Positions 43,536 through 50,454 of a stretch of DNA of 64,000 nucleotides are shown one piece after another. Origin of the DNA: RYN-122 sp963761655. Lineage in GTDB: Bacteria; Actinomycetota; Actinomycetes; Mycobacteriales; SCTD01. The translations under genes and the position numbers were made by a program. The notes under the pieces are model-generated. The model saw only the letters and a list, made by a program, of their open reading frames with translations, was not told the DNA's origin and ran no database searches. The number at the start of each line of letters is the position of its first letter. The stretch's first letter is position 1. The stretch covers positions 620,001 through 684,000 of the forward strand of contig CAVXHI010000002.1 in assembly GCA_963761655.1 (NCBI GenBank), in the 5' to 3' direction.

Positions 43536-43563
43536 TAAAGCGACACCTCCACTCGGCCGATGA
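43536..43563 (+). promoter_or_regulatory. Sigma-28/WhiG-like promoter for pilA copy 2
   Basis: TAAA at 43536-43539 and GCCGATGA at 43556-43563, gap 16 nt: the best match to TAAA-N15/16-GCCGATAA in the window (11 of 12 positions). The -35 lies in the end of repeat copy 1, the -10 in the 29-bp spacer. The predicted start is about 43571. Confidence 0.78.
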
Positions 43564-43586
43564 CCACTTCGTCATCGAGCCGTACG

Positions 43587-43665
43587 ACCTAGACAAGGGC
43601 ACACCCGCCGCGAGGCGGGGTCGCAAAGCCAGGGGACCCACCGGGTTCGCCCAGCTGCCTCGGCC
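43587..43665 (+). promoter_or_regulatory. c-di-GMP-I (GEMM-I) riboswitch, copy 2
   Basis: Identical aptamer to copy 1, shifted by 723 nt: P2 hairpin with GCGA loop, GTCGCAAAGCC at 43620-43630, and P3 hairpin. The single upstream difference (43583) lies outside the aptamer core. It precedes pilA copy 2. Confidence 0.72.
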
Positions 43666-43746
43666 GGCACCTCCTCGGAGGGGTCGCGCGAGGGACCTGA
43701 CCACTTCACCGCGCGGCTCACACATCCAGTCCCGGAGGACATCGCA

Positions 43747-44199
43747 ATGCTCGCTCGCATCCGCAAGGCGCAGGAGAACAACGAGGGCGGCTTCACGCTC
43801 ATCGAGCTCCTCGTCGTCATGATCATCATTGGTATCCTGGCCGCGATCGCCATCCCGGCCTTCCTGTCGCAGAAGAACAAGGGCTACGAGGCGTCGCAGA
43901 AGTCCGACCTGCGGTCCATCTCCACCGAGATCGCCACCCAGCTCGTTGACGAGCCGGCCTCTGTGGCCATCGGCGGCGGAGCGACTGCCGGCGCCCCGGT
44001 CACCGTCGGCGCGAGCAGCATCAACCTCTCCCCGGGCAACACGCTGGTCAAGGGGACCGTCGTCGGCAGCCCCGCGACTGCTCCTGCCACCTACGGCGAC
44101 TACTGCGTGCAGCTGCACAACACCAAGGGTGGCGACGACTGGAAGATCAGCAAGACCGGTGCCGCTACGCAGGCGCTGGCGCAGGGCACCTGCCCGTAA
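43747..44199 (+). CDS. pilA: Type IV major pilin PilA, copy 2
   Basis: A 150-aa prepilin identical to copy 1 except for Asp in place of Asn in the KGG-D-DWKIS stretch. It carries the same leader peptide, cleavage site G/FTLIELLVV, alpha-1 helix and two C-terminal cysteines. The upstream GGAGG and riboswitch are also duplicated, so both copies should respond to the same signal; the promoters differ, with this copy having the stronger-looking one. The near identity points to a recent duplication or ongoing gene conversion. Confidence 0.95.
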   Translation: MLARIRKAQENNEGGFTLIELLVVMIIIGILAAIAIPAFLSQKNKGYEASQKSDLRSISTEIATQLVDEPASVAIGGGATAGAPVTVGASSINLSPGNTLVKGTVVGSPATAPATYGDYCVQLHNTKGGDDWKISKTGAATQALAQGTCP

Positions 44200-44212
44200 C
44201 GCATGCACGCAC

Positions 44213-44242
44213 AGCGGCCCCGATCCTCGGATCGGGGCCGCT
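44213..44242 (+). terminator. Intrinsic terminator after pilA copy 2
   Basis: Same palindrome as after copy 1: AGCGGCCCCGATC/GATCGGGGCCGCT with a CTCG loop. Confidence 0.8.
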
Positions 44243-44258
44243 CGGCGTTCCACGCTGC

Positions 44259-44286
44259 TAAAGCAGGGCGCGAAGGCTGTCGATGG
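44259..44286 (+). promoter_or_regulatory. Sigma-28/WhiG-like promoter for the minor pilin operon
   Basis: TAAA at 44259-44262 and GTCGATGG at 44279-44286, gap 16 nt. The next gene's ATG at 44294 is 8 nt after the -10 element and lacks a ribosome binding site, so this transcript is probably leaderless. Confidence 0.68.
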
Positions 44287-44293
44287 TCGTTGC

Positions 44294-44824
44294 ATGCGCA
44301 GGGCTAGCAGGGGTGATCAAGGTTTCACGATGGTGGAGCTGCTGGTCGTGACGGTGCTCGTGGGCATCTTGAGCTCCATGGGCATGTACGGCTTCAGCGC
44401 CGCGACCAAGTCCATGGCCGCCCGTGGCACTCAGCGAGAGCTCACATCACAACTGCGGGCGTTGCAGGTCAGATCCGTCAGCGAGAACACCGCGTACTGC
44501 ATGGACCTCGGCGTGACGGGTGGCCGGAGCTGGACGTCGTACCGGTTGAGCAGCAACGTGTCCAAGACGTCCTGGAGCATGCCGGCCGGATTCACCTGCA
44601 ACGCGACCAACGGCACGGCGGTCACGACGGGGACAGCTCAGGGCTCCTCGACGGTGGCGGCCGCTGCGTTCGAACAGCGCAACGGTGCCACGACGAGCTT
44701 CGTCACCTTCTACCCGCGAGGCAGTGCGAGCGCCGGCACGGTGAAGGTGGCCCGAGACGGCGCCGCGAAGTACACCCTGTCCGTCGACGGGCTCACAGCC
44801 CGCGTCTCCTCGAACGGCAACTGA
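44294..44824 (+). CDS. Minor pilin, GspH/FimT-like
   Basis: A 176-aa prepilin. After a short basic leader (RRASRGDQG) comes FTMVELLVVTVLVGILSSMG, a type III prepilin signal with Glu5. Downstream, AARGTQRELTSQLRALQVRSVSENTAYCMDLG matches the GspH/FimT pattern, and the C-terminal half is beta-rich (TSFVTFYPRGSASAGTVKVA). Minor pilins of this type help initiate pilus assembly. It leads an operon with three larger pilin-like proteins; the next gene begins 1 nt after its stop. Confidence 0.88.
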   Translation: MRRASRGDQGFTMVELLVVTVLVGILSSMGMYGFSAATKSMAARGTQRELTSQLRALQVRSVSENTAYCMDLGVTGGRSWTSYRLSSNVSKTSWSMPAGFTCNATNGTAVTTGTAQGSSTVAAAAFEQRNGATTSFVTFYPRGSASAGTVKVARDGAAKYTLSVDGLTARVSSNGN

Positions 44825-44825
44825 C

Positions 44826-46613
44826 GTGCAGCGCATTCGACGAGCGACCGACGAGGGCTTCACGCTGATCGAGGTCATGGTGGCGCTGCTGCTGCTGGGA
44901 ATCGTGGCGGCGGCGTCAGCGCCACTGGTGGCAAGCGGGCTCAAGGCGACCCAGGTGGGCCGATACCAGACTCAGGCCAAGAACCTCCTGCAGCAGCGCA
45001 TCGACGTCCTGCGCAACTTGCAGTTCCGGGTGCCGTACACGACGACAGCCAATGAGGCCTTCGTCGATCTTCTGGACACGTACTTCCGCAATGTCAGCGG
45101 AGCGAGCAATTCACACTGCACGAGCAGCGCCTACTACGGAGCTGCCACGAGCTTGCCCGCGAACGCAGCTCAGAACCTGCCGGCGCGCAGCTACCCGGCG
45201 GGCACGTACGTGTGCTCGAACCCGACCGTGCCGGTGAGACCGGCAGGTCCGGACCTCCCGCCACAGTTCAACGAGGATGTGCAGGCGCGGTTCATCGACG
45301 CGGCCGGTACGACAGTCCTCCCTCCGAACGGCAGCACCCCAGGGGTGCCGGCGTTCGACACTCAGACCTCGCTCGCCGACGTCCCTCCCACCGGGATCGT
45401 CGAACTGGTGGCGACCGTCCGTTGGCGTGCGGGTGGTGTGACGAAGCAGTACAGCAGCACCACGGACCGGTCTGAGTACAAGGCAGCGCTGCCGCTGGCG
45501 GTCAGTCGGCTGCGTACCAACGCGTTGACCGTGGAGACGACTGTCGACGACCTCCCGACGCCGACGCTGCAGCGCTTCGCGGCAGCTGTCGTGAGTGCCG
45601 ACACGAGTCTGGCCGTGGGCGCCACTGCACGAGCCGTCGCCCAGGGGGCAGTCGCCTCCTACAGCTCGGGTGAGCTCACCTCCGGCCAGGCAACAGGTGC
45701 GCTGGACGCGCCGGACGACCAGCCCTCCTTCACGGCGCTCACGGGCGCTTCCAGCAGTGGCGTCCCTTGCGGCTCGACGGCGTGCTTCGGGACCACCCGG
45801 GTCAGCGGACTCACCGGTTCGGCGAGCGCAGGGCTGCCGCAGGTGGCCAGCTCCAGCGCGCCGATCACCAGCGTGCTGAGCCGTGGCACGACCCCGCTGG
45901 TGGTCTCCAACGTGGCTACGGGAGCCGTGCAGGCACGTCTCACCAACCTCAGTGTTCAGTCCGCCGCCTCGCCGCCGACGGCGGGCGCACCAACGCCGCT
46001 CGTCCGACAGTCTGCGGGGTCTGGGTCCGGTTTTGCCGCGAGCTGCGACTCGGCCGGCACGGCGGCCACAGGGGTGGAGTTCGCGACCTCGACGGGCTTC
46101 GTGCAGAGCACTGCAGGTGCCTCCCACGCGGTCACCGTCTGCACGACCTCGACGACGCAGTCGGTCGAGATCCTGCCGACGGCCTCAGCACCGCAGGGCA
46201 TGGTGAACGTGACGCTCGACTACGCCGGTCTCCGATGCACGTCAGGAACGACGCCAGCAGCCACCGCCTTCTACCAAGTCACCATCAGGTACTACAACGG
46301 GTCGGGCTACTCGGCGCCCATCGTGCTGAAGAACGGGTCTGGAACCTCTCTCCCTCCGACGCTGCTGGTTCGTGGGCCCGGCGGCGTGCAGGTGGGGACG
46401 AGCAGTTCGGGCACGGCCTTGTACCTGGGGGACTACATCCAGTCCATGACCGGTCCGGCGCTGAGCACGAACACGACTGCTCCGACGTCGCAGCAGGACC
46501 TCAAGGTCCTGACGCTGTCGACGGTGCCGACGCGGGACGCGGACGCCACGGGTGCGTCGCGCCTCAACGTCGTCGTCGGCGACCTCGGGTGCTTCGCGCA
46601 GGACAACCGATGA
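44826..46613 (+). CDS. Large minor pilin-type protein (PilV/GspI-like N-terminus)
   Basis: A 595-aa protein with leader QRIRRATDEG and pilin helix FTLIEVMVALLLLGIVAAAS, followed by KNLLQQRIDVLRNLQFRVPY. After ~150 residues the remainder is Thr/Ser/Gly-rich and beta-like, with several Cys pairs (GVPCGSTACFGT; CDSAGTAATG; LRCTSGTTPA). This is far longer than usual minor pilins (~150-200 aa), suggesting a tip-located adhesive or substrate-binding domain; no known lectin or VWA motif is seen. It overlaps the next gene by ATGA. Confidence 0.85.
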   Translation: MQRIRRATDEGFTLIEVMVALLLLGIVAAASAPLVASGLKATQVGRYQTQAKNLLQQRIDVLRNLQFRVPYTTTANEAFVDLLDTYFRNVSGASNSHCTSSAYYGAATSLPANAAQNLPARSYPAGTYVCSNPTVPVRPAGPDLPPQFNEDVQARFIDAAGTTVLPPNGSTPGVPAFDTQTSLADVPPTGIVELVATVRWRAGGVTKQYSSTTDRSEYKAALPLAVSRLRTNALTVETTVDDLPTPTLQRFAAAVVSADTSLAVGATARAVAQGAVASYSSGELTSGQATGALDAPDDQPSFTALTGASSSGVPCGSTACFGTTRVSGLTGSASAGLPQVASSSAPITSVLSRGTTPLVVSNVATGAVQARLTNLSVQSAASPPTAGAPTPLVRQSAGSGSGFAASCDSAGTAATGVEFATSTGFVQSTAGASHAVTVCTTSTTQSVEILPTASAPQGMVNVTLDYAGLRCTSGTTPAATAFYQVTIRYYNGSGYSAPIVLKNGSGTSLPPTLLVRGPGGVQVGTSSSGTALYLGDYIQSMTGPALSTNTTAPTSQQDLKVLTLSTVPTRDADATGASRLNVVVGDLGCFAQDNR

Positions 46614-47359
46614 GCTGGCTCCGAGTGGCTCGACGAGGTGAGGACAGCGGCTTCAGTCTCGTCGAGCTCCTCGTCGCGATGACGCTTCTGAGCGTTCTCC
46701 TCGGCATCGTGACGGCGACCATCGCCTCTCAAGCGAAGGCGGGCGACGAGATCCACCAGCTGAACGACGTCAACGAGGAAGCGCGGCTGACGCTGACGCG
46801 CTTCAGTCACGAGCTTCGCGAGGCCCAGACCCTCGATCACGTGGACCTCTACACCGCTGATCCTCCTGGTCACCCTGGCTACGTCACAGCCGGGTACGCG
46901 AGGAGTCTGACGTTCAGCGCCGACTTCAACGCCAACGGGGTCATCGAGCCGGACGCCGCTGACCCTGAGCAGCTCACCTACAGCTTCGTCCCGAACGCGG
47001 GTGGCACCGACAACGGTCAGATCCAGCTGACCGCGACGGACGGGACCGGGTCGCCGGTCATCCGCCCGGTCCTGTCCGCCTACGTCTCGGACTTCCACCT
47101 GGAGCTGCGAAGCAGTCAGTGGCAGTGCGACACGAACGGAGACGGCGTCACCACCTGGCAGGAGCTCGACACGAACACCAACGTCGGCTCGTCCTCGTCG
47201 GTCCCCTGCCCGCACCCCGACAACAACGGGGTGCTCGACACCAACGAGCTCTCACGCATCGACAGCGTCGTCATCAGCTTCCAGGTGTTCAAGGGCCGAC
47301 ACCGGCAGACCTACTCGAGCCAGATCAACTTGCGCAACCAGGGAGTACAGATCTCATGA
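46610..47359 (+). CDS. Minor pilin, PilW/PilJ-like
   Basis: A 249-aa prepilin. Leader SWLRVARRGEDSG, then FSLVELLVAMTLLSVLLGIV and an extended helix (ASQAKAGDEIHQLNDVNEEARLTLTRFSHELREA) typical of PilW/GspJ proteins. The C-terminal part contains DTNGDGVTTWQELDTNTN and DNNGVLDTNELSR, which resemble calcium-binding EF-hand/dockerin-like loops (DxNxDG-x5-E), and TFSADFNANGVIEPDAADPE is similar. Calcium binding is an inference. It is co-translated with both neighbours. Confidence 0.85.
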   Translation: MSWLRVARRGEDSGFSLVELLVAMTLLSVLLGIVTATIASQAKAGDEIHQLNDVNEEARLTLTRFSHELREAQTLDHVDLYTADPPGHPGYVTAGYARSLTFSADFNANGVIEPDAADPEQLTYSFVPNAGGTDNGQIQLTATDGTGSPVIRPVLSAYVSDFHLELRSSQWQCDTNGDGVTTWQELDTNTNVGSSSSVPCPHPDNNGVLDTNELSRIDSVVISFQVFKGRHRQTYSSQINLRNQGVQIS

Positions 47360-48795
47360 GCACACGAAGCAGCAGTCGGCGCCCGAGGGGAGACGCCGGC
47401 ATCGCGATGGTCGTGGTGATCGCTCTCACGGTCGTGCTCGGAGGAATCGGTGCCACCATCGCCCTCGTCGCCAGCAGCAACCTGTCGGCTGTGGGTCTGG
47501 ATCGGCAGTCCACCGATGCCCAGAACGTCGCCGAGGCCGGGATCGCCCAGGCTGTCGCGTGGATCCGTGGCAACGGCGTCGGGCGGCTGACCTGCTCCCC
47601 GTCGTGCAACCCGGCAGCCGGGCAGCCGGACTGGGGACAGGGGCCGCACCTCGACGCGGCCGGCCCGAACCTCGGCATCGCCTTGGGAGCGGCTTACGGG
47701 CACCTCATCACGCAGGCCGACGGCACGCAGGTCCGGGTCTGGATCGAGAAGCAGAGCGCCTTCGCCCCCCCGGCCAAGAAGACCGGTCTCTACACAGTCC
47801 ATGCGGCAGGCAAGGCCAGAGCCTCAGCGGGGGCTACAGGCACACGCGACGTGACGGAAGACGTGACCGTCAAGCCGGCCGACTTCCCGATCGGGGTCTT
47901 CGCGCACACCGTTGCCGCGGGTGGTAACGGAGGTATCAACTACGAGAGCTTGTTCAGCGACTCCTGCATCCAGGGCAGGTCCTTCCAGACCTTCCAAGGC
48001 ATCGACCAGTACTACGGAGTCCCTGCGGCGGCACACTCGGCGGGGGCGATCGTGCCCAAGCAGAACGACGCTTGTACACAGAGCAACAGCATCCACAGCT
48101 CCTCGGCCTGCAACACGACCACGCAGTACCTGAACGACACCGACGCCTTCGGCGGCAACGTCGTGGGCACGGCGTGCGGCGGGAACGGGACCTTGAACGG
48201 GGCCCCGTGGTTGACGACGTCGAAGGAGACGTCCTTCGCTCAGATGGGGAAGACGTACGGCTTCGACGCCAGTCAGACCCAGATCGGGCTGGACAACACC
48301 CAGCTCGACACCCTGCGAGCTACCGCTCGCCGACAGGGCTTCTACTTCACGAACACGACCGCCATCCCCGCAGTCCTGCAGGCGACCAACGCGTCAACGC
48401 TGTACCCACACCCCGTCCTGTTCTACGACCTCAAGGGCGCATCCCAGGGCGGCGAGGTGGACCTCAAGGACCTCAAGGGGTACAGCAGGAGCTACCCGCT
48501 GGCAGCGAACAACGCAGGCTGCACTGACGCCGGTGCCGTGGTCATCGTCCAGAACGGCAACGTGAAGCTGAACGGCGGGACCGTGCTGGTCGCCTCCGTC
48601 TTCACCGGTCCCAACCCGTACGGACAGGTGGCCAAGGCCAACGGTGGGGGACAGCTGATCGGAACTCTGTTCGCTGACAGCATCGACATGCGCGGTACGG
48701 CGGACATCTACCTCGACGACTGCTTCCTCCAGAACTTGCCGGGCGGCCTGCTCGAAGTCGGGGTCGGGCAGTTCCACGAGAACGACCGCGGCTAG
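47356..48795 (+). CDS. PilX-like pilus assembly protein
   Basis: A 479-aa protein. The N-terminus STRSSSRRPRGDAGIAMVVVIALTVVLGGIG is the PilX-type signal (basic leader, then a hydrophobic helix lacking the strict GFTLIE motif), followed by LSAVGLDRQSTDAQNVAEAGIAQAVAWI, a common PilX helix. The long remainder (Cys pairs, Gly/Asn-rich, VVIVQNGNVKLNGGTVLVASVF near the end) resembles a right-handed beta structure. It is the last gene of the minor pilin operon and probably sits at the pilus tip with the others. Confidence 0.82.
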   Translation: MSTRSSSRRPRGDAGIAMVVVIALTVVLGGIGATIALVASSNLSAVGLDRQSTDAQNVAEAGIAQAVAWIRGNGVGRLTCSPSCNPAAGQPDWGQGPHLDAAGPNLGIALGAAYGHLITQADGTQVRVWIEKQSAFAPPAKKTGLYTVHAAGKARASAGATGTRDVTEDVTVKPADFPIGVFAHTVAAGGNGGINYESLFSDSCIQGRSFQTFQGIDQYYGVPAAAHSAGAIVPKQNDACTQSNSIHSSSACNTTTQYLNDTDAFGGNVVGTACGGNGTLNGAPWLTTSKETSFAQMGKTYGFDASQTQIGLDNTQLDTLRATARRQGFYFTNTTAIPAVLQATNASTLYPHPVLFYDLKGASQGGEVDLKDLKGYSRSYPLAANNAGCTDAGAVVIVQNGNVKLNGGTVLVASVFTGPNPYGQVAKANGGGQLIGTLFADSIDMRGTADIYLDDCFLQNLPGGLLEVGVGQFHENDRG

Positions 48796-48806
48796 CGCGT
48801 CTGTCC

Positions 48807-48812
48807 TAGCCT
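48807..48812 (+). promoter_or_regulatory. -10 box TAGCCT for the prepilin peptidase gene, leaderless
   Basis: TAGCCT ends 7 nt before the GTG at 48820, the leaderless geometry of housekeeping genes here, and unlike the sigma-28-like promoters of other pilus genes. Confidence 0.5.
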
Positions 48813-48819
48813 CGCGCCC

Positions 48820-49596
48820 GTGCTGCCCCTCGCCCTCCTCGCCGGCTTCCTCGGACTGCTGATCGGCTCGTTCCTCAACGTCGTCGTGCACCGCGTGCCG
48901 GCCGGCCTGAGCGTCGTCAGCCCGCCGTCCGCCTGCCCCGCCTGCAGCACCCCCATCCGGCCACGGGACAACGTCCCCGTGGCCGGATGGCTGCTGCTCA
49001 GAGGCAAGTGCCGCGACTGCGGGGAGCCCATCAGCGCCCGCTACCCGCTCGTCGAGCTGGGGACCGGCGTCCTGTTCGCCGTCCTCGCCCTGCGCTTCGG
49101 GTACGACTGGGCCCTGCCGGCGTACCTCTACCTCGGTGCGGTCGGCCTGGCCCTGGCCCTGATCGACCTCGACTGCAAGCGCCTCCCGGACGCGCTGACC
49201 CTGCCGAGCTACCCGGTCGGTGCGGCGCTGCTCGGAGCGGCGGCCCTGCTCGGCAGTGACGGCAGCTGGCTCCGAGCAGTGGGGGGCGGCGCCGCCATGT
49301 TCGCCGTGTACTTCCTGCTCTGCCTGGCCTACCCGGCCGGCATGGGCTTCGGCGACGTGAAGCTGTCCGGCGTCCTGGGGCTGTACCTCGCGTGGATCAG
49401 CTGGGGCGTGCTGGCCGTCGGCCTGTTCCTCGGGTTCCTGCTCGGCGGCGTGTTCGGGATCGTCCTGGTGGCGACGAAGAAGGGCGGGCGCAAGACCGCC
49501 GTCCCGTTCGGCCCGTTCATGCTCAGCGGAGCCCTCATCGCGATCCTCGTCGGCCAGCGGCTCGCCGACGCCTACGTGGACCTCACCCTCGGCTGA
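48820..49596 (+). CDS. pilD: Prepilin peptidase / N-methyltransferase PilD
   Basis: A 258-aa polytopic aspartic protease that removes prepilin leaders and methylates the new N-terminus. The N-terminal LIGSFLNVVVHRVP is typical; the cytoplasmic zinc-binding loop has two CxxC pairs (CPACSTPI, CRDCGEPIS). Catalytic Asp residues are in LALIDLDCKRLPDALT and MGFGDVKLSG (GxGDxK). About eight transmembrane helices are seen. It serves the six prepilin-type proteins encoded upstream. Confidence 0.95.
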   Translation: MLPLALLAGFLGLLIGSFLNVVVHRVPAGLSVVSPPSACPACSTPIRPRDNVPVAGWLLLRGKCRDCGEPISARYPLVELGTGVLFAVLALRFGYDWALPAYLYLGAVGLALALIDLDCKRLPDALTLPSYPVGAALLGAAALLGSDGSWLRAVGGGAAMFAVYFLLCLAYPAGMGFGDVKLSGVLGLYLAWISWGVLAVGLFLGFLLGGVFGIVLVATKKGGRKTAVPFGPFMLSGALIAILVGQRLADAYVDLTLG

Positions 49597-49611
49597 GGGC
49601 ATCATGGGGAC

Positions 49612-49755
49612 ATGACGCAGCAGGAGCGCGAGAAGGAGCGGCACCGGCAGGCCGTGACCCTCGAGGTCGTCGTCGGCGCCGCGTCCGCGTTGCCTCGCCG
49701 CGCCCCCTCTCCGGAGATGGCCTTCCCGCCCTTCCGGACCCTCGTCAGGACATGA
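49612..49755 (+). CDS. 47-aa protein upstream of a nucleotidyltransferase, possible antitoxin
   Basis: ATG at 49612 to TGA at 49755, 47 codons of product: a highly charged start (TQQEREKEREKHRQ-like) and a Pro-rich end (PRRAPSPEMAFPPF). Its stop overlaps the next ATG as ATGA, the coupling seen in true operons. The ribosome binding site is weak. Small genes in this position before AbiEii-type nucleotidyltransferases often encode antitoxins, but no antitoxin fold is recognisable. It could also be a chance frame. Confidence 0.4.
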   Translation: MTQQEREKERHRQAVTLEVVVGAASALPRRAPSPEMAFPPFRTLVRT

Positions 49756-50357
49756 CCTCGCCGCTCCTCCTGCTCGAGCGGGCGGTGGAGCTCAGCCGGG
49801 TGCTGACCGCAGCCCGGATACCGCACGCACTGGGCGGTGCGCTGGCGCTCGCCTTCCACGTGGAGGACCCCCGCGCGACCAGCGACATCGACGTGAACAT
49901 CACCGCTGACGCCGGTCATCCCGAGATCGTGTTCGACGTGCTGCCCGACGGCGTCGCCTGGACCGAGGAGGACGTGCAGCGGGTCGTCCGTGACGGGCAG
50001 GTCCGGCTGTTCTGGGGGACAGGGTCGACGCGCTACCCGCTGGACCTGTTCTTCCCTCAGCACGCGCTGCACGAACTGGTGGCCTCTCGGGCGGAACGCG
50101 TGCCGATGCTCGACGCCGAGGTCCCGATCCTGTCGGCGACGGACCTGTGCATCTTCAAGGCCCTGTTCGACCGGCGGAAGGACTGGGGCGACATCGTCGC
50201 GCTGCTCGAGTACGGCGAGGTCGACGTGTCCGAGGTCCGCGACTGGCTGACCCGCATCGTCGGACCGGAGGACGACAGGTTCGGCAAGCTGGACGAGGCG
50301 GCCGAGGAGGCGCGTCGACCGGAACCGCTCGCCAAGGACCTGTTCCGGCCGCGCTGA
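49752..50357 (+). CDS. Nucleotidyltransferase, AbiEii/MNT-like
   Basis: A 201-aa protein. The nucleotidyltransferase core is HALGGALALAFHVEDPRATS followed by DIDVNI (GG/GS with DxD metal ligands), and later DLCIFKALFDRRKDWGDIVALLEYG, the helix typical of AbiEii-like toxins and related transferases. Such proteins are type IV or MenT-type toxins that modify tRNA or other targets, or are non-toxic housekeeping transferases. It interrupts the pilus locus between pilD and pilM and has a coupled 47-aa gene upstream. Confidence 0.75.
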   Translation: MTSPLLLLERAVELSRVLTAARIPHALGGALALAFHVEDPRATSDIDVNITADAGHPEIVFDVLPDGVAWTEEDVQRVVRDGQVRLFWGTGSTRYPLDLFFPQHALHELVASRAERVPMLDAEVPILSATDLCIFKALFDRRKDWGDIVALLEYGEVDVSEVRDWLTRIVGPEDDRFGKLDEAAEEARRPEPLAKDLFRPR

Positions 50358-50383
50358 GCCGGACGGCGGACCCCGCCTCACCC

Positions 50384-50411
50384 TCAAGGACCCCTCCTGT
50401 GCGTCCGATGG
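50384..50411 (+). promoter_or_regulatory. Sigma-28/WhiG-like promoter for pilMNOP
   Basis: TCAA at 50384-50387 and TCCGATGG at 50404-50411, gap 16 nt. The pilM GTG is 43 nt downstream. Confidence 0.68.
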
Positions 50412-50454
50412 CTCCTCTGACAAGAGCGAGCATCTCGCCTGAGGGGACCGTGCA

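Larger units (their letters stand above)
42848..43541 (+). repeat. Pilin unit, tandem repeat copy 1
   Basis: A 694-bp direct repeat containing leader, riboswitch, pilA and terminator, repeated at 43571-44264 (offset 723). By eye only two bases differ: C/T at 42860/43583 and A/G at 43411/44134. Copies are separated by 29 bp of unique DNA holding the -10 element of the second promoter. Confidence 0.95.
43571..44264 (+). repeat. Pilin unit, tandem repeat copy 2
   Basis: Second copy of the 694-bp unit. Its right edge falls just after the TAAAGC that serves as -35 for the next promoter, so each duplication junction lies between a -35 and its -10. Confidence 0.95.

Noticed and set aside
42577..44295. 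Long minus-strand open frame (572 codons) opposite the pilin genes
   Set aside because: It is a shadow of GC-rich coding DNA; its apparent internal repeat is just the pilin unit duplication.
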